This document shows positions 1 through 11,526 of a stretch of DNA of 64,000 nucleotides, piece after piece. The translations under genes and the position numbers were made by a program. The notes under the pieces were generated by a model that searched no databases, was not told the origin of the DNA, and saw only the letters and a list, made by a program, of their open reading frames with translations. Numbering within the stretch: the stretch's first letter is position 1; each line of letters opens with the position of its first letter. The DNA is from Antitrichia curtipendula (lineage: Eukaryota; Streptophyta; Bryopsida; Hypnales; Leucodontaceae), in assembly GCA_951230915.1 (NCBI GenBank), contig OX579638.1:32030322-32094321 (forward strand). Reading direction: 5' to 3'.

Positions 1-17
1 GTGTGTGTGTGTGTGTC
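1..17. repeat. (GT)n microsatellite at window edge
   Basis: The window opens with an uninterrupted GT dinucleotide run. It lies just upstream of, or within, the first visible exon region of the CLD1-like gene and continues off the left edge. Confidence 0.8.
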
Positions 18-3000
18 TTTTGGGAATGTGATCAATTGGATGGGGGACTTTGGGGCTTTCTAGGTGAGCTCAAGGTGCAGAGGAGGGCGTTTGTGCGAGA
101 CGCTGTGTTAGTGGTGCTTGGGGCTATGGTGGAGATGACTGCAGCTGAGACACCGCCAGCGACAGGTACGCTAATTAGATTCGCAAGAATTACAGATGTA
201 AGGTACCGGCATCTCTTTTGGCGCTGAGCTTAAATTCTATTATTAAAATTTCAAATCCAGATGTGTTCTTGTAAGCTAAAACGGAAGAAAGGGTGGGGGG
301 TGGGTGGGTGTCCAAAGCACCAAATTCTGTGCTATTTGGATACGGTATGTTTACTTACAAAGGGTCAAAGTTTTATTGCTAGATGACCTGAAACTCACAC
401 CTGCGTGTATGTTTAGGTAGATTTTTTCTATCATTAATCTGGTGAGAAGTTTATTTGTTCTTGTTAGCAAATAAATGAGTGTTCCAATGGACTAAAGACT
501 GTATCCATTGGACATGGTATGCGAAAGTTATGAAGGTTCAAAGTTTTGTTGACAGATGGCCTAATATCAAGTCTTGAATATATGTTTAGGTGGTCCTCTC
601 GTCTAAGTACATGCAATTTCCTCATTGTCTTAGATTTTAGGGTGACGATTTTGGATCAGTTGTGATGATGGGTGTCCCTGCCTCAGCAACAAGTGTTAGA
701 AGCTGAAGTGATGGTGCTGAAATTCAATTTGTTTTAGGTCTGGAAATGTTGCCTTACAAGGAAGGTGGCTACAATTTTTGGACATGGCGAGACCACAAGG
801 TGCATTATGTAGTGCAAGGCCAGGGCCCTCCTATTGTACTCATTCACGGATTCGGTGCTTCCGCATTCCATTGGAGGTAGGCTAGGGTTAGTTACTTACT
901 TGTGCAATCAATTTTAGTTGACAGACAGTTCTTCTTGAGTGTTTTCTTCTCATCTGCCAATTAAATTTGCCAAACTCAAACTGGGATATTGTGAATGATA
1001 TCGTTTAATTTGTGCAGGTATAATATCCCAGAATTGGCCAAGACTCATACAGTTTATGCTATGGACCTTCTAGGCTTTGGCTGGTCTGAGAAGGCATTGA
1101 TAGACTATGACGCCGACGTGTGGCGAGATCAAGTAGCGGACTTTGTGAGAGATGTGGTGGGGAAGCCAGCTGTTCTTGCAGGGAACAGGTATTGATTAAC
1201 TTACTTTCTTCGTCTCAACAAGTGCAGTTAGGTTTGGAACCCATTACTGTGACCTTTGAGTGGTTTCTGTTATTAGAATGGAATTTTTTTGATGTGGATC
1301 TTGTCCCCATTTTGGACTAAACATGCATTTATTTGGATATTGTATGAAAAAGTTATGAACTGGTGAAGTAATCAGGTCCCAATCACAAATCAGGACTCTC
1401 CTTGAACCATAAGTTGATTGCATCTGATATATATCTCATTGAAGCATGTTTGATTGTTGTAGAATTTACAAGAGTCTAGTGTCATCCGTGACACCAAAAT
1501 AGCGTGTCATTTGTAACACCAAAATAGCGAGTAACACCAAAACGGCGGTCATCAATACGTATATACGAATACATGGTGTTCGCAGTGTATCATGAGCCCA
1601 CAAAATATTGTACCATACACCAATTAGACTGAATTTCTCTTGTGAGGTGCACTCATGGATTGCGTGGCATTTACAGTGTTGGCGGCTTCACCGTTTTGAG
1701 CACTGCAGCTGCCTATCCCGACCTAGTGTCAGGACTGGTGCTATTGAATGCCTCAGGCCAATTTGAAAACTCTGATCCCGCAAAAAAACTTGGTGATGAG
1801 ACACCGGAGAAGGATGTTGTTGATTTGCAAGAGTCTCTATTGAGACGCCATCTTGTCACTCCCATTAAGAACGCAGTTCAAAAGTACAGTATACTGTTCG
1901 CCTTCTGGCAAGCCAAACAGCCCGCGCGGATTAAATCAGTTCTCCAAAATGTAAGTCTGCCGGCCTGCTCTGCTCTTCTGGTAATCGTAACATTAGTCAA
2001 TGATTAGTTTTTAGTTTATTATTTACTTGCAGAATTGCATGTTTATGTTCTTATGGTAGACGATACAATTTGTGCCACTTTGGAGGTATGCTTTGCACTC
2101 GGTTTAAAAGCTGTGTCTGCAAAGTGAATCTCGTTCAAAGGTGTTAAAAAATGATGTTAGCAGGAAGCATTCACAGTACTGTTGTATTAACACTAGGCTT
2201 TGACGCACACAGGTATATAAAGATCAAACAAATGTGGATGATTATCTAGTGCAGTCGATTGTGCAACCGACATCCGACCCAAATGCTGGGGAGGTTTATT
2301 ACAGGTACTGTTTTGAAACCTAATGTTTGTCATTCTAGGGAATCTCCTGTATGAATCTCCAGACTTCAACTTGCATTTTGAATTCATTGACATGTCCTTT
2401 CTGTCGTTAAGTCATCAGTGTGTGCCAGTAGAGCAGGGTAGGAATTCCTGAATTCAATGGGCTCTGGTGATTCTACTGTAATTGCACCTAAAATCTTCCA
2501 AATACGTTTTTGAGCATGGGTCATCTTCCTTTTGTTAAAGAGTATATGGTTTTCTTGGGTCTTGTTGGGAGTCAGAAGGGGACTGTAGATTTTCTTGGCA
2601 TGCATTCTTTGGACACCATATGAATAAACTTTGAATTTTTGAAGCACGGAAACTACGTGTACCCAATATTGAACCTAGCCTCATAAAAACAGTTTGCAAC
2701 TATCTGCAGTTACCTTATAATCAAAATGATTCTACCTACCTACAGGAACATTGTAGAAGGGATTACTGTAACCTGGTTCAAAACCTGTCATGTGCCAGAT
2801 GTTGGAATTTGATATCGAATAATTGACATGGAATAACTGACCTGCAGGCTTATGACGCAAGTCTTATTCAAGCGGTCGAACCAGACAATCAACCAACTTG
2901 TGAGCCGGCTTTCCTGCCCAATGCTTCTGCTATGGGGTGATCTTGATCCTTGGATGGGGCCTTCGAAGTGTGATCAAATCAAAAAACTGTATCCGAAAGC

Positions 3001-3094
3001 CACCATGGTGCGCCTTGCAGCTGGACACTGTCCCCACGATGAGGTTCCTGAACAAGCGAACAAGGCGTTGCTCGACTTCGCAAACTCAGTGTAA
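1..3094 (+). CDS. CLD1: CLD1-like alpha/beta hydrolase (chlorophyll dephytylase), 5' partial, spliced
   Basis: Likely a plastid alpha/beta-fold hydrolase that removes the phytol chain from chlorophyll during photosystem repair, by resemblance to Arabidopsis CLD1. Visible exons: up to 165, 738-876, 1018-1188, 1677-1950, 2213-2304 and 2848-3094; all junctions are GT-AG and every phase agrees, giving 307 residues after exon 1. Family landmarks in order: LPYKEGGYNFWTW, oxyanion region HGFGASAFHWR, nucleophile elbow GNSVGG, FWQAKQP, DPNAGEVYYR, the acid region WGDLDPW and the catalytic-histidine region GHCPHDEVPE. The serine codon of the elbow is split by the intron 1189-1676. Exon 1 holds MVEMTAAETPPAT but its true 5' limit and the transit peptide are not in view. 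The reading frame is intact, so the gene looks functional. That it is a hydrolase is secure; the CLD1 assignment rests on remembered family similarity. Confidence 0.85.
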
Positions 3095-3227
3095 CTGAGA
3101 GATTAATTCTAAACAATTTGTAGCACTAGGACTTACATTGAGTTTACAGATGTTGAATTCTCCTTAAATTTGTACTCAGGAGCAATTCTTTTACTAATTT
3201 ATTTTGGTTTAATCTATTTGTACAAGG

Positions 3228-3233
3228 AATAAA
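3228..3233 (+). terminator. AATAAA polyadenylation signal of the CLD1-like gene
   Basis: A canonical AATAAA lies 134 bases after the stop codon in an AT-rich 3' UTR. It is a plausible near-upstream element for 3' end formation; plant signals are loose, so this is only a candidate. Confidence 0.5.
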
Positions 3234-3239
3234 TAGTAG

Positions 3240-4267
3240 CTAACGTAAGAGTGATTTGCTCCCACATTTAGGTTACGTTGAGATGATGTGACCCGATGTG
3301 ACCCGACAGGCAAAGTGCGCAGTTAATGCACGGTAAAGGGGTGCTGCACGGTCATTGGCATGCCTACCATATAGGTGAAGAACAATGCCAGTTACAGCCG
3401 TTTTTTGATGCAAAGGCAAAGTATAATGTACTATTTCTGAGCGGAAGTCTGTACCGTGTTTTAGTTTTCTTCCTTGAAAAATTGTCGGGATTGTGTGCAT
3501 TCCATACTCTCGAAAATTGTTGTACTAGAAAGGGATATGCACGCTCACCAATTTGTGCAGTCGGTTGAAATGAGAAATAGGGTGCAGAACATTCTTGAGT
3601 GGTCCTCACTTATTCGGTTTGGTGAATGTAGGACTACATTACATAGCGTTGGTCGTGAGCCCTAATCACCTGAACACTACAATTTTCAGAACCGAGTCAG
3701 CTTGTCTAACTAAGATCAAAAGACGACCAACATTCAGACTCTGAATTTCAAAGGCATGATCAAATGGATAATAGGCACAGCATCATTATGGTGGAAAATT
3801 TTACAAGAGTGTATAGCAGTGTCTGCTTGGTTGTAAGTTACAACTTGTAACATTGTGAGGCAGGCCCACAACAGAATGCTATACCCAAGTTCTCAAATGG
3901 GCTTCTGACATGGGCTTCTACCCTCGAACCTCTAAATGCCTTAAAAGGCCATATCTATAGGAGTTGAAATAAATCAATTAGGACGGAGGTACAAAAATAT
4001 ACCAATAGAAAGAAGCGTTCATATCCTATATTTTTGAATCACGATAGAAATCTGTATTTTGACAGTTATCGTAGTCAACCATTAACTTCCGAAGGACACT
4101 TTTCTATTCTAGTTTGGGCACTTTGGGGCTAAGTCACAGTGAAACAAGTGAGTGCTGAGAGAGAGCACTTAAGTTTTCCAACTGGTTGCAACAAGGTGAT
4201 GCTCCAGAATACTCATCGAAGTCCTGAATTCTCCACACATTTTGAACCATCTTGAAGGTAGACCAAC
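3240..4267. other. Intergenic region between convergent genes
   Basis: This stretch separates the 3' ends of the CLD1-like gene (+) and the F-box gene (-). It contains a short direct repeat GTGACCCGA near 3290-3306. I see no convincing gene; open frames here overlap on both strands and lack family motifs. The 4100-4267 part is probably the F-box 3' UTR. Confidence 0.5.
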
Positions 4268-5488
4268 TTATCCCAACTCTTGTGACGTCAATATTCTCAA
4301 ACTGAGCTTCATAGGCTTCCCATGGCAAAACAGAGGAATGGCGTCAGGACCTACTTCCTCCAACGACGAGAGTGCCGGTAAGGCATTCACCGATCCGCTC
4401 ACCAGGTCGTATGATAGAATTTTTCCTGATAAAGATGACACCAACGTAATGGATGTGCAGAGCCCCTCGGAGTTTATGCAAGGAACTCCATACGCAACAT
4501 GAAAGTCGTCACTTAACTCACCAAACATTTGCTTGAGATTCGCAAACGTAATTTGCGCCACAGTCAAAGTGTCGTTGTCCGCGATCAATACTTCTCTCAC
4601 CTCCAGCACCAAGTCACATTTTCTGTCCGAATTAGGGTTGCTGCAAGGTTTCGATACTCCCATCATTAAAAACAAGCGATCACCGCTACAAACGAATTGT
4701 GGAGGACGTGCCAGTTTCCTCGGGACACTTGCTTTAATAGGCTCCGCCCACGTATCATCCAGAAGATTGTAGCTCAAAATAACAAACTGTCCGCATTCTT
4801 GGTCACTTAACCTATTTCCAAACACTACATATAAATGTTCGTGAAGGATAGTGGCTGACCAAACAAGTTCCGCCTCGAACCCCTCGGGCGGATTTCGCAG
4901 TCCCCGCCATTCATTCCCGGATGATGCATACACAAACAACCTTGTTGCAGCAGGATCTCGCACATTGTTATCGATAAGCACCACCTTGAAGCTGCGTCTG
5001 CCTGGATCGCCAGCCAAGGCGATTGTAGGACGAACTTCAGCGAGAGAGCACGGAACGGGTGATTTCGGAAGCACTCTCCTCTTGGCATGCTTCGCAAAAG
5101 GATCAGAGACGACTAACTCTACAAAATTATCGTGCGACTCACACATGAGGCCGTCGTTCATCGCCACCATCGTGCTGAGACTCTCCTGGTCCACCTTGAT
5201 GGAATACCACCTCATATCATCGACATCGAGGAAGCTTGTTGATGCTCGCATCAAATTACCCTGGAGTCCGAAGCCAAAGCGCGTCACAAACAAGAACGCG
5301 TTTCGCTCTCTGCTCTCGTCATACAGATCGTGGAAACTGGGATTACACACAAGCTCGTTCCAATTTTTGCATACAGCTCGGAATCTGCACAAGTCGGGGA
5401 CCGACAAGAAAGAGAGAACGCGCTCCACGAGGTCCATTTGCAGCTGGCTCCAAACCCTCTCGTCCAAGTCCATGGTGCCCGGACTCAC
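4268..5488 (-). CDS. F-box protein with kelch/galactose-oxidase-like C-terminal region
   Basis: A 406-residue intronless frame. Residues about 14-55 form an F-box (VERVLSFLSVPDLCRFRAVC followed by KNWNELV), which docks SKP1 in an SCF ubiquitin ligase. The remainder has the irregular beta-rich pattern of plant F-box kelch-type proteins (WYSIKVD, RLFVYASSGNEWRGL, LSYNLLDDTWAEP, KILSYDLVSGSVNALP), probably a propeller that binds the substrate. The substrate cannot be inferred. The start at 5488 is the most upstream ATG; a second Met lies at residue 6, so the N terminus may be five residues shorter. The gene converges on the CLD1-like gene. Length and domain order are normal for the family. Confidence 0.85.
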   Translation of the reverse strand: MSPGTMDLDERVWSQLQMDLVERVLSFLSVPDLCRFRAVCKNWNELVCNPSFHDLYDESRERNAFLFVTRFGFGLQGNLMRASTSFLDVDDMRWYSIKVDQESLSTMVAMNDGLMCESHDNFVELVVSDPFAKHAKRRVLPKSPVPCSLAEVRPTIALAGDPGRRSFKVVLIDNNVRDPAATRLFVYASSGNEWRGLRNPPEGFEAELVWSATILHEHLYVVFGNRLSDQECGQFVILSYNLLDDTWAEPIKASVPRKLARPPQFVCSGDRLFLMMGVSKPCSNPNSDRKCDLVLEVREVLIADNDTLTVAQITFANLKQMFGELSDDFHVAYGVPCINSEGLCTSITLVSSLSGKILSYDLVSGSVNALPALSSLEEVGPDAIPLFCHGKPMKLSLRILTSQELG

Positions 5489-7497
5489 AGCACAATGTTG
5501 ACAGATCGACTACAATCTAAGCAGGACAGGCAACCCTAAGCCAAATGCTCGCTAGATTTAAGAGAACACAAGGAGATCGTACAATTGGCTTTGCAAATCG
5601 CCGCACAAGTTCGTCAATACGCAGTTGCTTCCAGGATGTTTAGTATTCCCAAACCTGCATCCTACCTCCAAATATGGCAAATCTTAGCTTGCTGGAATGC
5701 AAAAGTGGTGCAATGAATCTCAAGAACACCCTCGTGTACAATTGGCATGATATCATCGTCTCTGCCTCCGAAACAAGTTGAAAATTGGATCACAGAAGCT
5801 CGTCAGAGGGGAACCATGGAAGAGAACATGCTGGAGTGCGGACTATCAACACTGAAGAGGGGTATTAAGGGAACCCATATTAATTAATCGACACTGCACA
5901 CTGTATAAATATCTAACCACCCATCGCCAACCAGCACGCCATTGGCAGTCAATACGGGGGTAGAAATGCAGCACAGGTTCGGATTGGTTTCCAAACATGA
6001 GTTCTTGACTTTCAATCATCAATTCCTCCATTCTCTTCATGACACATCAGTTTGGTTTGGAGTGCCAAAGTGAACAAGAAGTAGTCTCTTACATGAGCAG
6101 TTTTAGAAGAGTCTAGACATTGGCTATGGGTTGGTACACTTTTGTCCTTCCAAAATTCATAGCAATTTCAATTCAAGCGATAAAATTATCAAATTTTGGC
6201 AATCTTCTTCATTTCTACCCCTGCACCTATGAAAATATTGCCTTTGTCCTCTTGTACTCCACATCATGTCTATAGTGGCTTATTTGGTCAGTTATGGGTG
6301 GTCACACCTTATCTTTGTTGTACATGAATAGTTATTGAAGTGTCCAGGAGCTATACATCATGTATAATTTTATTCAGTATATCCCTTTCATTTTTTAGTC
6401 TCCTTAATACCCATATTCAATGAAGAGCTAGAGTGGGATGCCAACCACGAGGGCCTTGACCAACAAATTACCACTTTCTTGAAGCAAAAAGGGTTGGAAG
6501 CCTTTAAATAGTGTAATATATTCCTAAAGTTAAAAGACCTTTTTTCATCAAATTCCACTCAAAATTGCCATTTCTTTTGCAAAATGAAAAAAACTCTAGA
6601 ATTTTATTTTTTTTGAATATCTAACCAATTGATCTTATACTAGACTAGAATAAGAAGGTATGGAAGAAATTTCAAAACCTTGATCACATGAATTGCAAAA
6701 AAGTTTAAAGTGAAGAAAACAATTTTTTTGCAACTTGCTTGACTAGATTTTAATGATTTTGAATCTTCTTAGCATGAAATTTTTGCAATATTGATATTGA
6801 ATTTTATTTATTTTTAATATATTGAAGAATTGGGTTGAAAGGCTAGAAATAAAATTTTCATTTTCATTTTTAAACCCTTAAAGCTCTAAAGCATGATTTC
6901 AAGTCATTTCCTACCTTTGAGGCACATCCTTCCTAGTGCAACATTTGTTGGATTGTTGTGAAAATTTTACCAAAGGTGTGTTTCACTAGTAGCTTGATGC
7001 CTAGAAAATTTCAAACCAACCCAAGCTATGGTTAAAAAATTATGCCTCAAAAAAACTACTTTTTTTGAATTAAGGGCAATATCAATATCAAGCAACCATG
7101 ATAGATAGGTCCAATAGGGCTGAAATTTTTTATACTTGCTCTCAATAAGCTTGTTAACATAAATCCCAAAGTTGAAAGGCACATGAGCACATGATTTTGA
7201 CTTACAAGCCCTTGAAATTGGGCTTTCCTTCTTTGGGCAATATTCAAAAGCCCAATTTCAGCTCAGTTGAACCTATCTATCATGGCTACCCAAAATTGAT
7301 AGCATGCACTCAATATTTGAAGTGACCATAACTCGTATGTTCCTTGAACTTTAGAGGATATGTCCCCTTCTGGCTGTAGTATTGCAGTGGACACGTTTTA
7401 GACACACTAGTGGAAACTACCAATTGTATTCTGTATGTGTTTCTCAATCTCAAGGGTCACAAATTGGCTTGTAGATCACATTACATGTTTTTCAGCC
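5489..7497. other. F-box upstream region and AT-rich intergenic DNA
   Basis: The first few hundred bases should hold the F-box promoter; no TATA box stands out. From about 6100 the sequence becomes AT-rich with homopolymer runs. The 7080-7290 part shows weak inverted similarity around GATAGATAGGTCCAATAG and ACCTATCTATCATGG, suggesting an old degraded foldback repeat. No gene is supported. Confidence 0.4.
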
Positions 7498-7506
7498 CCT
7501 GTGGAG

Positions 7507-7743
7507 GGCCAGGGCGAACTGACCAGTCTATTGCCCCATTTTACCCCTGGGGAAAACACTGTGGGATTTTTTATTTGCAATCAGATGATAAAATTTGTAA
7601 ATTCTAAATTCAGATTTGGAATCAGCGGCCCCAAATTAGCTAGGGGAGGTGTAGAAATACAAAAAATCACGGCAAAAAATAGGGGGCTTTTTTTCTACAA
7701 TTACCCCTGGCCGGGGCAATAGAAGGGTCAGTTCGCCCTGGCC
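7507..7743. mobile_element. Mutator-like MITE with 9-bp target duplication
   Basis: A 237-bp element with inverted ends GGCCAGGGCGAACTGACC (left) and its reverse complement (right); a second matching block TATTGCCCC/GGGGCAATA follows inside. It is flanked by the direct repeat CCTGTGGAG at 7498-7506 and 7744-7752. A 9-bp duplication and GG-starting ends fit the Mutator superfamily. It has no coding capacity. Confidence 0.8.
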
Positions 7744-7752
7744 CCTGTGGAG

Positions 7753-8094
7753 GGCTGCAAATTCCCCAGGGTTCCCAGACTCTGGAACTGTCTGAAACTG
7801 CGCCGCAGCAGCTGCGTGACGTGGCAGAGGGACTGCCACATCATTTCTATTTTTTCTATTTTTTCTAAATAAAAATAATAATATTTTTTGTTCATCTTGT
7901 TTTTCATTTTAAGGTTTTAAAAAAAAAATTCAAACTTTTTTTTTTTTTAATTTTTTTTTCGCACAGCGGCCATTCTTTTTACTGCCAGGGAACAGCGCCG
8001 GGAACAGGCCCAAAACGGCCCTCCAGACCATCTAATGATCGTGACCAAAAACATTCTGTGACTCTGACTCTGAATGACTTTCCGACTCAATTGA
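7753..8094. other. Intergenic, poly-A/T rich
   Basis: Low-complexity A/T runs (7850-7960) with a short GC-richer patch after 7965. I see no gene in it. Confidence 0.4.
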
Positions 8095-8481
8095 ATGGAA
8101 CTCAGGGTCCAAAATCTGCAGTTTTGTCTTGTAATGCAACAGAAAGAGGTGTCCCACAGCAAGAATCTCGTCCTTTTCGAGCCCTCTGCAATTTCCGAGC
8201 CCGAAATCCTCGTCACAATTACGGACCCTCACGTAGAGTTACGAAGTCTTGTTTCAGAATTGCCTACGCATTATGGAATTCAAGTGCCGCACTTCGAGAC
8301 CATAGTTCCGTATATTCGTTACAGAATAAGCACTGGAGAATTCTTGTGGGTTTGCACGATGTCAAATGTACCATGGGACCAAAAATTCCTCACTGGCAGA
8401 CGTTTTGACGTTACGATCCTCAACTACTTGGGCATTGAAGGAAACCCAAGGACTAAATCTGCGAAGGTAGGATTCTTCTAA
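8095..8481 (+). CDS. Hypothetical ORF, 128 aa, unrecognised
   Basis: An open frame from 8095 to 8481, ending in KSAKVGFF, in DNA less AT-rich than its surroundings. I recognise no domain. An overlapping open frame (8058-8408) exists in another phase, which weakens the case. It could be an exon of a decayed gene or chance; no splice partners are evident. It lies about 850 bases upstream of the GARS start. Confidence 0.2.
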   Translation: MELRVQNLQFCLVMQQKEVSHSKNLVLFEPSAISEPEILVTITDPHVELRSLVSELPTHYGIQVPHFETIVPYIRYRISTGEFLWVCTMSNVPWDQKFLTGRRFDVTILNYLGIEGNPRTKSAKVGFF

Positions 8482-8639
8482 TGCAACAAAGCGCGTGTGC
8501 GTTGATGAAGAATTTAGGGAATCTTGAAGAAACATTCGGCACTATCACAAAGCTTATCAGAGCCTTATCAGGACCCAGTCACCAATTCTTATCCAGCAGA
8601 ACCCCACTTAGGGTTTAGGGCAAGCTCTGCAGGTTCTCC

Positions 8640-9327
8640 CTGTTCTCTCCCTCTCTCTTCCTCTGCTTAGCCGGATCTCGACATCGCCGTTTGTGATTCC
8701 CAGACCCCTGGATCCATTTCCACCGTACCTAACGTAATTCTCTTTCTTGGATTGCCTCTTGAAATTTTTCCGACCGTCGCTTTTGCATCGCTCGAGGTTT
8801 AGAAGTGTCTACAACGGCGGGGTGTTGCAAGTTGCAGCTTGAAAGGTCCTAACGTGAATTGATGAAGGAGAAGTGAACGGCATTTGTGTGTGTGTGGATG
8901 CAGGTTGCTCAGACCAATGCTGCTGATAGTTCTCTGGGATTTTTCTGGTTTCTGTGTGATTGCAGGTGGAGAAGTTGCGCACCCAAAACGAGATTCTTCG
9001 CACAGTAATGACACTTCCTCTTGTGGCATTTTTATTGTTATTGCAACCTGTTTCCTCCTACTTTGGATTCTCCTAATGTTGCTTTGAGCACGATTTTATA
9101 CGAAACTTGTGTCTCAACTCCTCCTACTTTGGATTTATCTAATGTTGTTCTGAGCACGATTTTGTACGAAACTTGTGGTGCAGCTTTTGGGCGTGAGAAT
9201 GCATTGCTTCGTGAAGAGTCAATGACATCAATAGGTCTCTAGGTAGAAGGGGTTTACACTGTAAAATACATGTACTCACTTTTCCGATCGTCGCTTTTAC
9301 ATCGCTCGGGGTTTAGAAGTGTCCACG
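8640..9327 (+). promoter_or_regulatory. GARS upstream region/5' leader with internal duplications
   Basis: A CT-rich tract around 8636-8665 resembles plant transcription-start pyrimidine patches. The block 8766-8841 is a diverged copy of 9279-9354, which spans the GARS start codon; in the upstream copy the ATG reads ACG. A further tandem repeat of about 64 bp lies at 9056-9178 (shared GAGCACGATTTTRTACGAAA). The true transcription start and any 5' UTR intron are not resolved. Confidence 0.5.
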
Positions 9328-11456
9328 ATGGCGGGGTGTTGCAAGTTGGAGCTTCCACTAAGACCCTCGTTGCAAGGAGGGAGCGAGGCTTGGAAGCAGA
9401 GCATCGCAACAGTGCGGGTCGGAGGTTTAGGGTTGTGTTCAGTGGGAAATTTTAGAAGCAATGGTGGCTTTTCCAGGTTGAAATGGAATAGACGCGGCGA
9501 AATGGCCACATTAGGGTTTAGGAAGCCGATGGGAGGTTTTGCGAGGAGGACACTAGCGGCGGTGCCCGTGCGCGGAAACGGATCGGAAGGTGGAATTAGT
9601 GAAGGAGAAACGATCCCTGTGCTTGTTATTGGAGGGGGAGGTCGCGAGCACGCGCTTTGTTACGCCTTCCAGCGATCGCCGACTTGCAGCGAGGTTTACT
9701 GCGCACCCGGTAACGCAGGGATTGCGTCTTCACGGGACGCCATTTGCTTAGCAGACTTGGACATTCGCAACAGCGAGGCGGTGATCGCGTTTTGCCAGAA
9801 GTCGCGCGTCGGCCTCGTGGTGGTTGGTCCGGAGGCGCCTCTCGTCGCTGGATTAGTCGACGACTTGGTGGACGCTGGCATCCCTGCGTTCGGCCCGTCC
9901 GCGGCCGCGGCCGCTCTCGAGGGCTCCAAGGATTTCATGAAGCGCTTGTGCGACAAGTACTCGATTCCCACGGCGAAGTACCAGTCGTTCACGGACGCAG
10001 AAGCAGCGAAGAATTATATCGAACAGGAAGGCGTGCCCATTGTGGTGAAAGCGGATGGCTTGGCCGCAGGGAAAGGCGTCGTGGTGGCGGTCACGCTGGA
10101 GGAAGCGTTCGCGGCCGTGGATTCCATGTTGGTGACGAGTGAGTTTGGATCCGCAGGGGGTTTGGTGCTTGTGGAGGAGTTTCTGGACGGGGAGGAGGTG
10201 TCGTTCTTTGCAATTGTGGACGGGGAGCACGCGGTGCCCATGGCGTCTGCGCAAGATCACAAGCGAGTCGGAGATGGCGACACGGGGCCCAACACGGGAG
10301 GCATGGGGGCGTACTCGCCAGCTCCGGCGCTCAGTCCCGAACTCGAGCAGGTGGTAATGGATACCATCATCTACCCCACCGTGAAGGGAATGCGCACCGA
10401 AGGGTGTGAATATCTCGGTGTCCTGTATGCAGGTGCAGTCAATTTCCAATGCCATACACTCTAACCTCTTTACTACGACCTTCTCTAAGATGATATTCCA
10501 GTATGTCCTACACACTTGCCACACTATCATCAACTGTATCACACTTGTCACACATTCAAACTATGGCATAGTCATAGTGAGTTGGAGTGTTTCGTCTGTA
10601 GCCAATTGTTAGTTTGAAAAAATCTTGGCTAATTTTGCTGAAGGAGATCTTAAGGGCAAGGAGCCGAAGTTTATGATATTCGACTTTTATGAAAAAGTGA
10701 AAATCATCCAAGGTTTCTAAAGGAGTCTAGAGATTGGTGCTTGAAATCTGCATAACTATCTAAGAATTGGCTTTTTTGTTGCTGATGTGATTAGCAAAAT
10801 AGCTAATTTGAAAAGATAATCACTGCACAGGTGTGATCGTTGAGAAGAAGAAAGGAGTCTAGAGATTGGTGCTTGAAATCTGCATAACTATCTAAGAATT
10901 GGCTATTTTGTTGCTGATGTGATTAGCAAAATAGCTAATTTGAAAAGATATTCACTGCGCAGGTGTGATCATTGAGAAGAAGAATGGCCTGCCGAAGCTT
11001 CTGGAGTACAATGTCCGATTCGGTGACCCCGAGTGCCAAGTGCTCATGATGCGACTGCAGTCTGATTTAGTGCAAGTGCTCTTGTCTGCGTGCAAAGGAG
11101 GCTTGCAAGGTGTTCAACTTGACTGGGCCCCTGAACCTGCTCTGGTGGTTGTGCTGGCCAGCAACGGATATCCAGGGAAGTACGCCACGGGCACAAGCAT
11201 TCAGAACTTGGAAGCCGCAGAGGTCGTTGTGCCTGGCGTGAAGATCTTCCACGCAGGCACCACCATGAATTCTGATAACGAGCTTGTAGCAGCTGGAGGC
11301 CGTGTTCTCGGTGTCACTGCTGTTGGAAAAGATATTGCCGAAGCGCAAGGAAAGGCTTACAATGCTGTGGACCAGATTGACTGGCCTGAAGGATTTTGTC
11401 GGAGAGATATTGGCTGGAGAGCTGTATCCCGTTTGCAGGAGGTTCATCCTTCGTAG
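9328..11456 (+). CDS. PUR2: Phosphoribosylamine-glycine ligase (GAR synthetase), plastid type
   Basis: Second step of de novo purine synthesis: ATP-dependent joining of glycine to 5-phosphoribosylamine. Two exons, 9328-10432 and 10963-11456, joined GCA-G|GT in frame, give 532 residues, the usual plant length. Residues 1 to about 95 are rich in basic and hydroxylated residues, like a plastid transit peptide. The enzyme begins at VLVIGGGGREHAL (98-110), then PGNAG (127-131), GPEAPL (166-171), the ATP-grasp loop KADGLAAGKGV (240-250), GEEVSFF, NTGGMGAYSP and, in exon 2, NVRFGDPECQ (385-394). Exon 1 is GC-rich. The start is the first in-frame ATG; the upstream duplicated copy has lost its ATG. 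The intron's 3' end is tandemly duplicated, creating a second acceptor site. Confidence 0.95.
10721..10984 (+). repeat. 132-bp tandem duplication across the GARS intron/exon 2 boundary
   Basis: Two copies, 10721-10852 and 10853-10984, differ at only a few bases. Each contains the intron 3' end, an AG acceptor (after 10830 and after 10962) and the first 22 bases of exon 2 (GTGTGATCRTTGAGAAGAAG). Splicing at the upstream acceptor would read into GGA GTC TAG, an in-frame stop, so only the downstream acceptor makes full enzyme. Confidence 0.9.
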
Positions 11457-11526
11457 AATAATACAGAGGTATTGCTTCTGCTTTTTCTACAGATAAGTGG
11501 GATGTGTCATTTATGGATATCCCTTG

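Noticed and set aside
4851..5501. 216-codon plus-strand frame over the F-box gene
   Set aside because: Antisense shadow; the minus-strand frame has a clear F-box and kelch-like pattern.
9853..10551. 232-codon minus-strand frame over GARS exon 1
   Set aside because: A shadow of the GC-rich GARS coding strand; it has no family features, while the plus-strand frame carries the full GAR synthetase signature.
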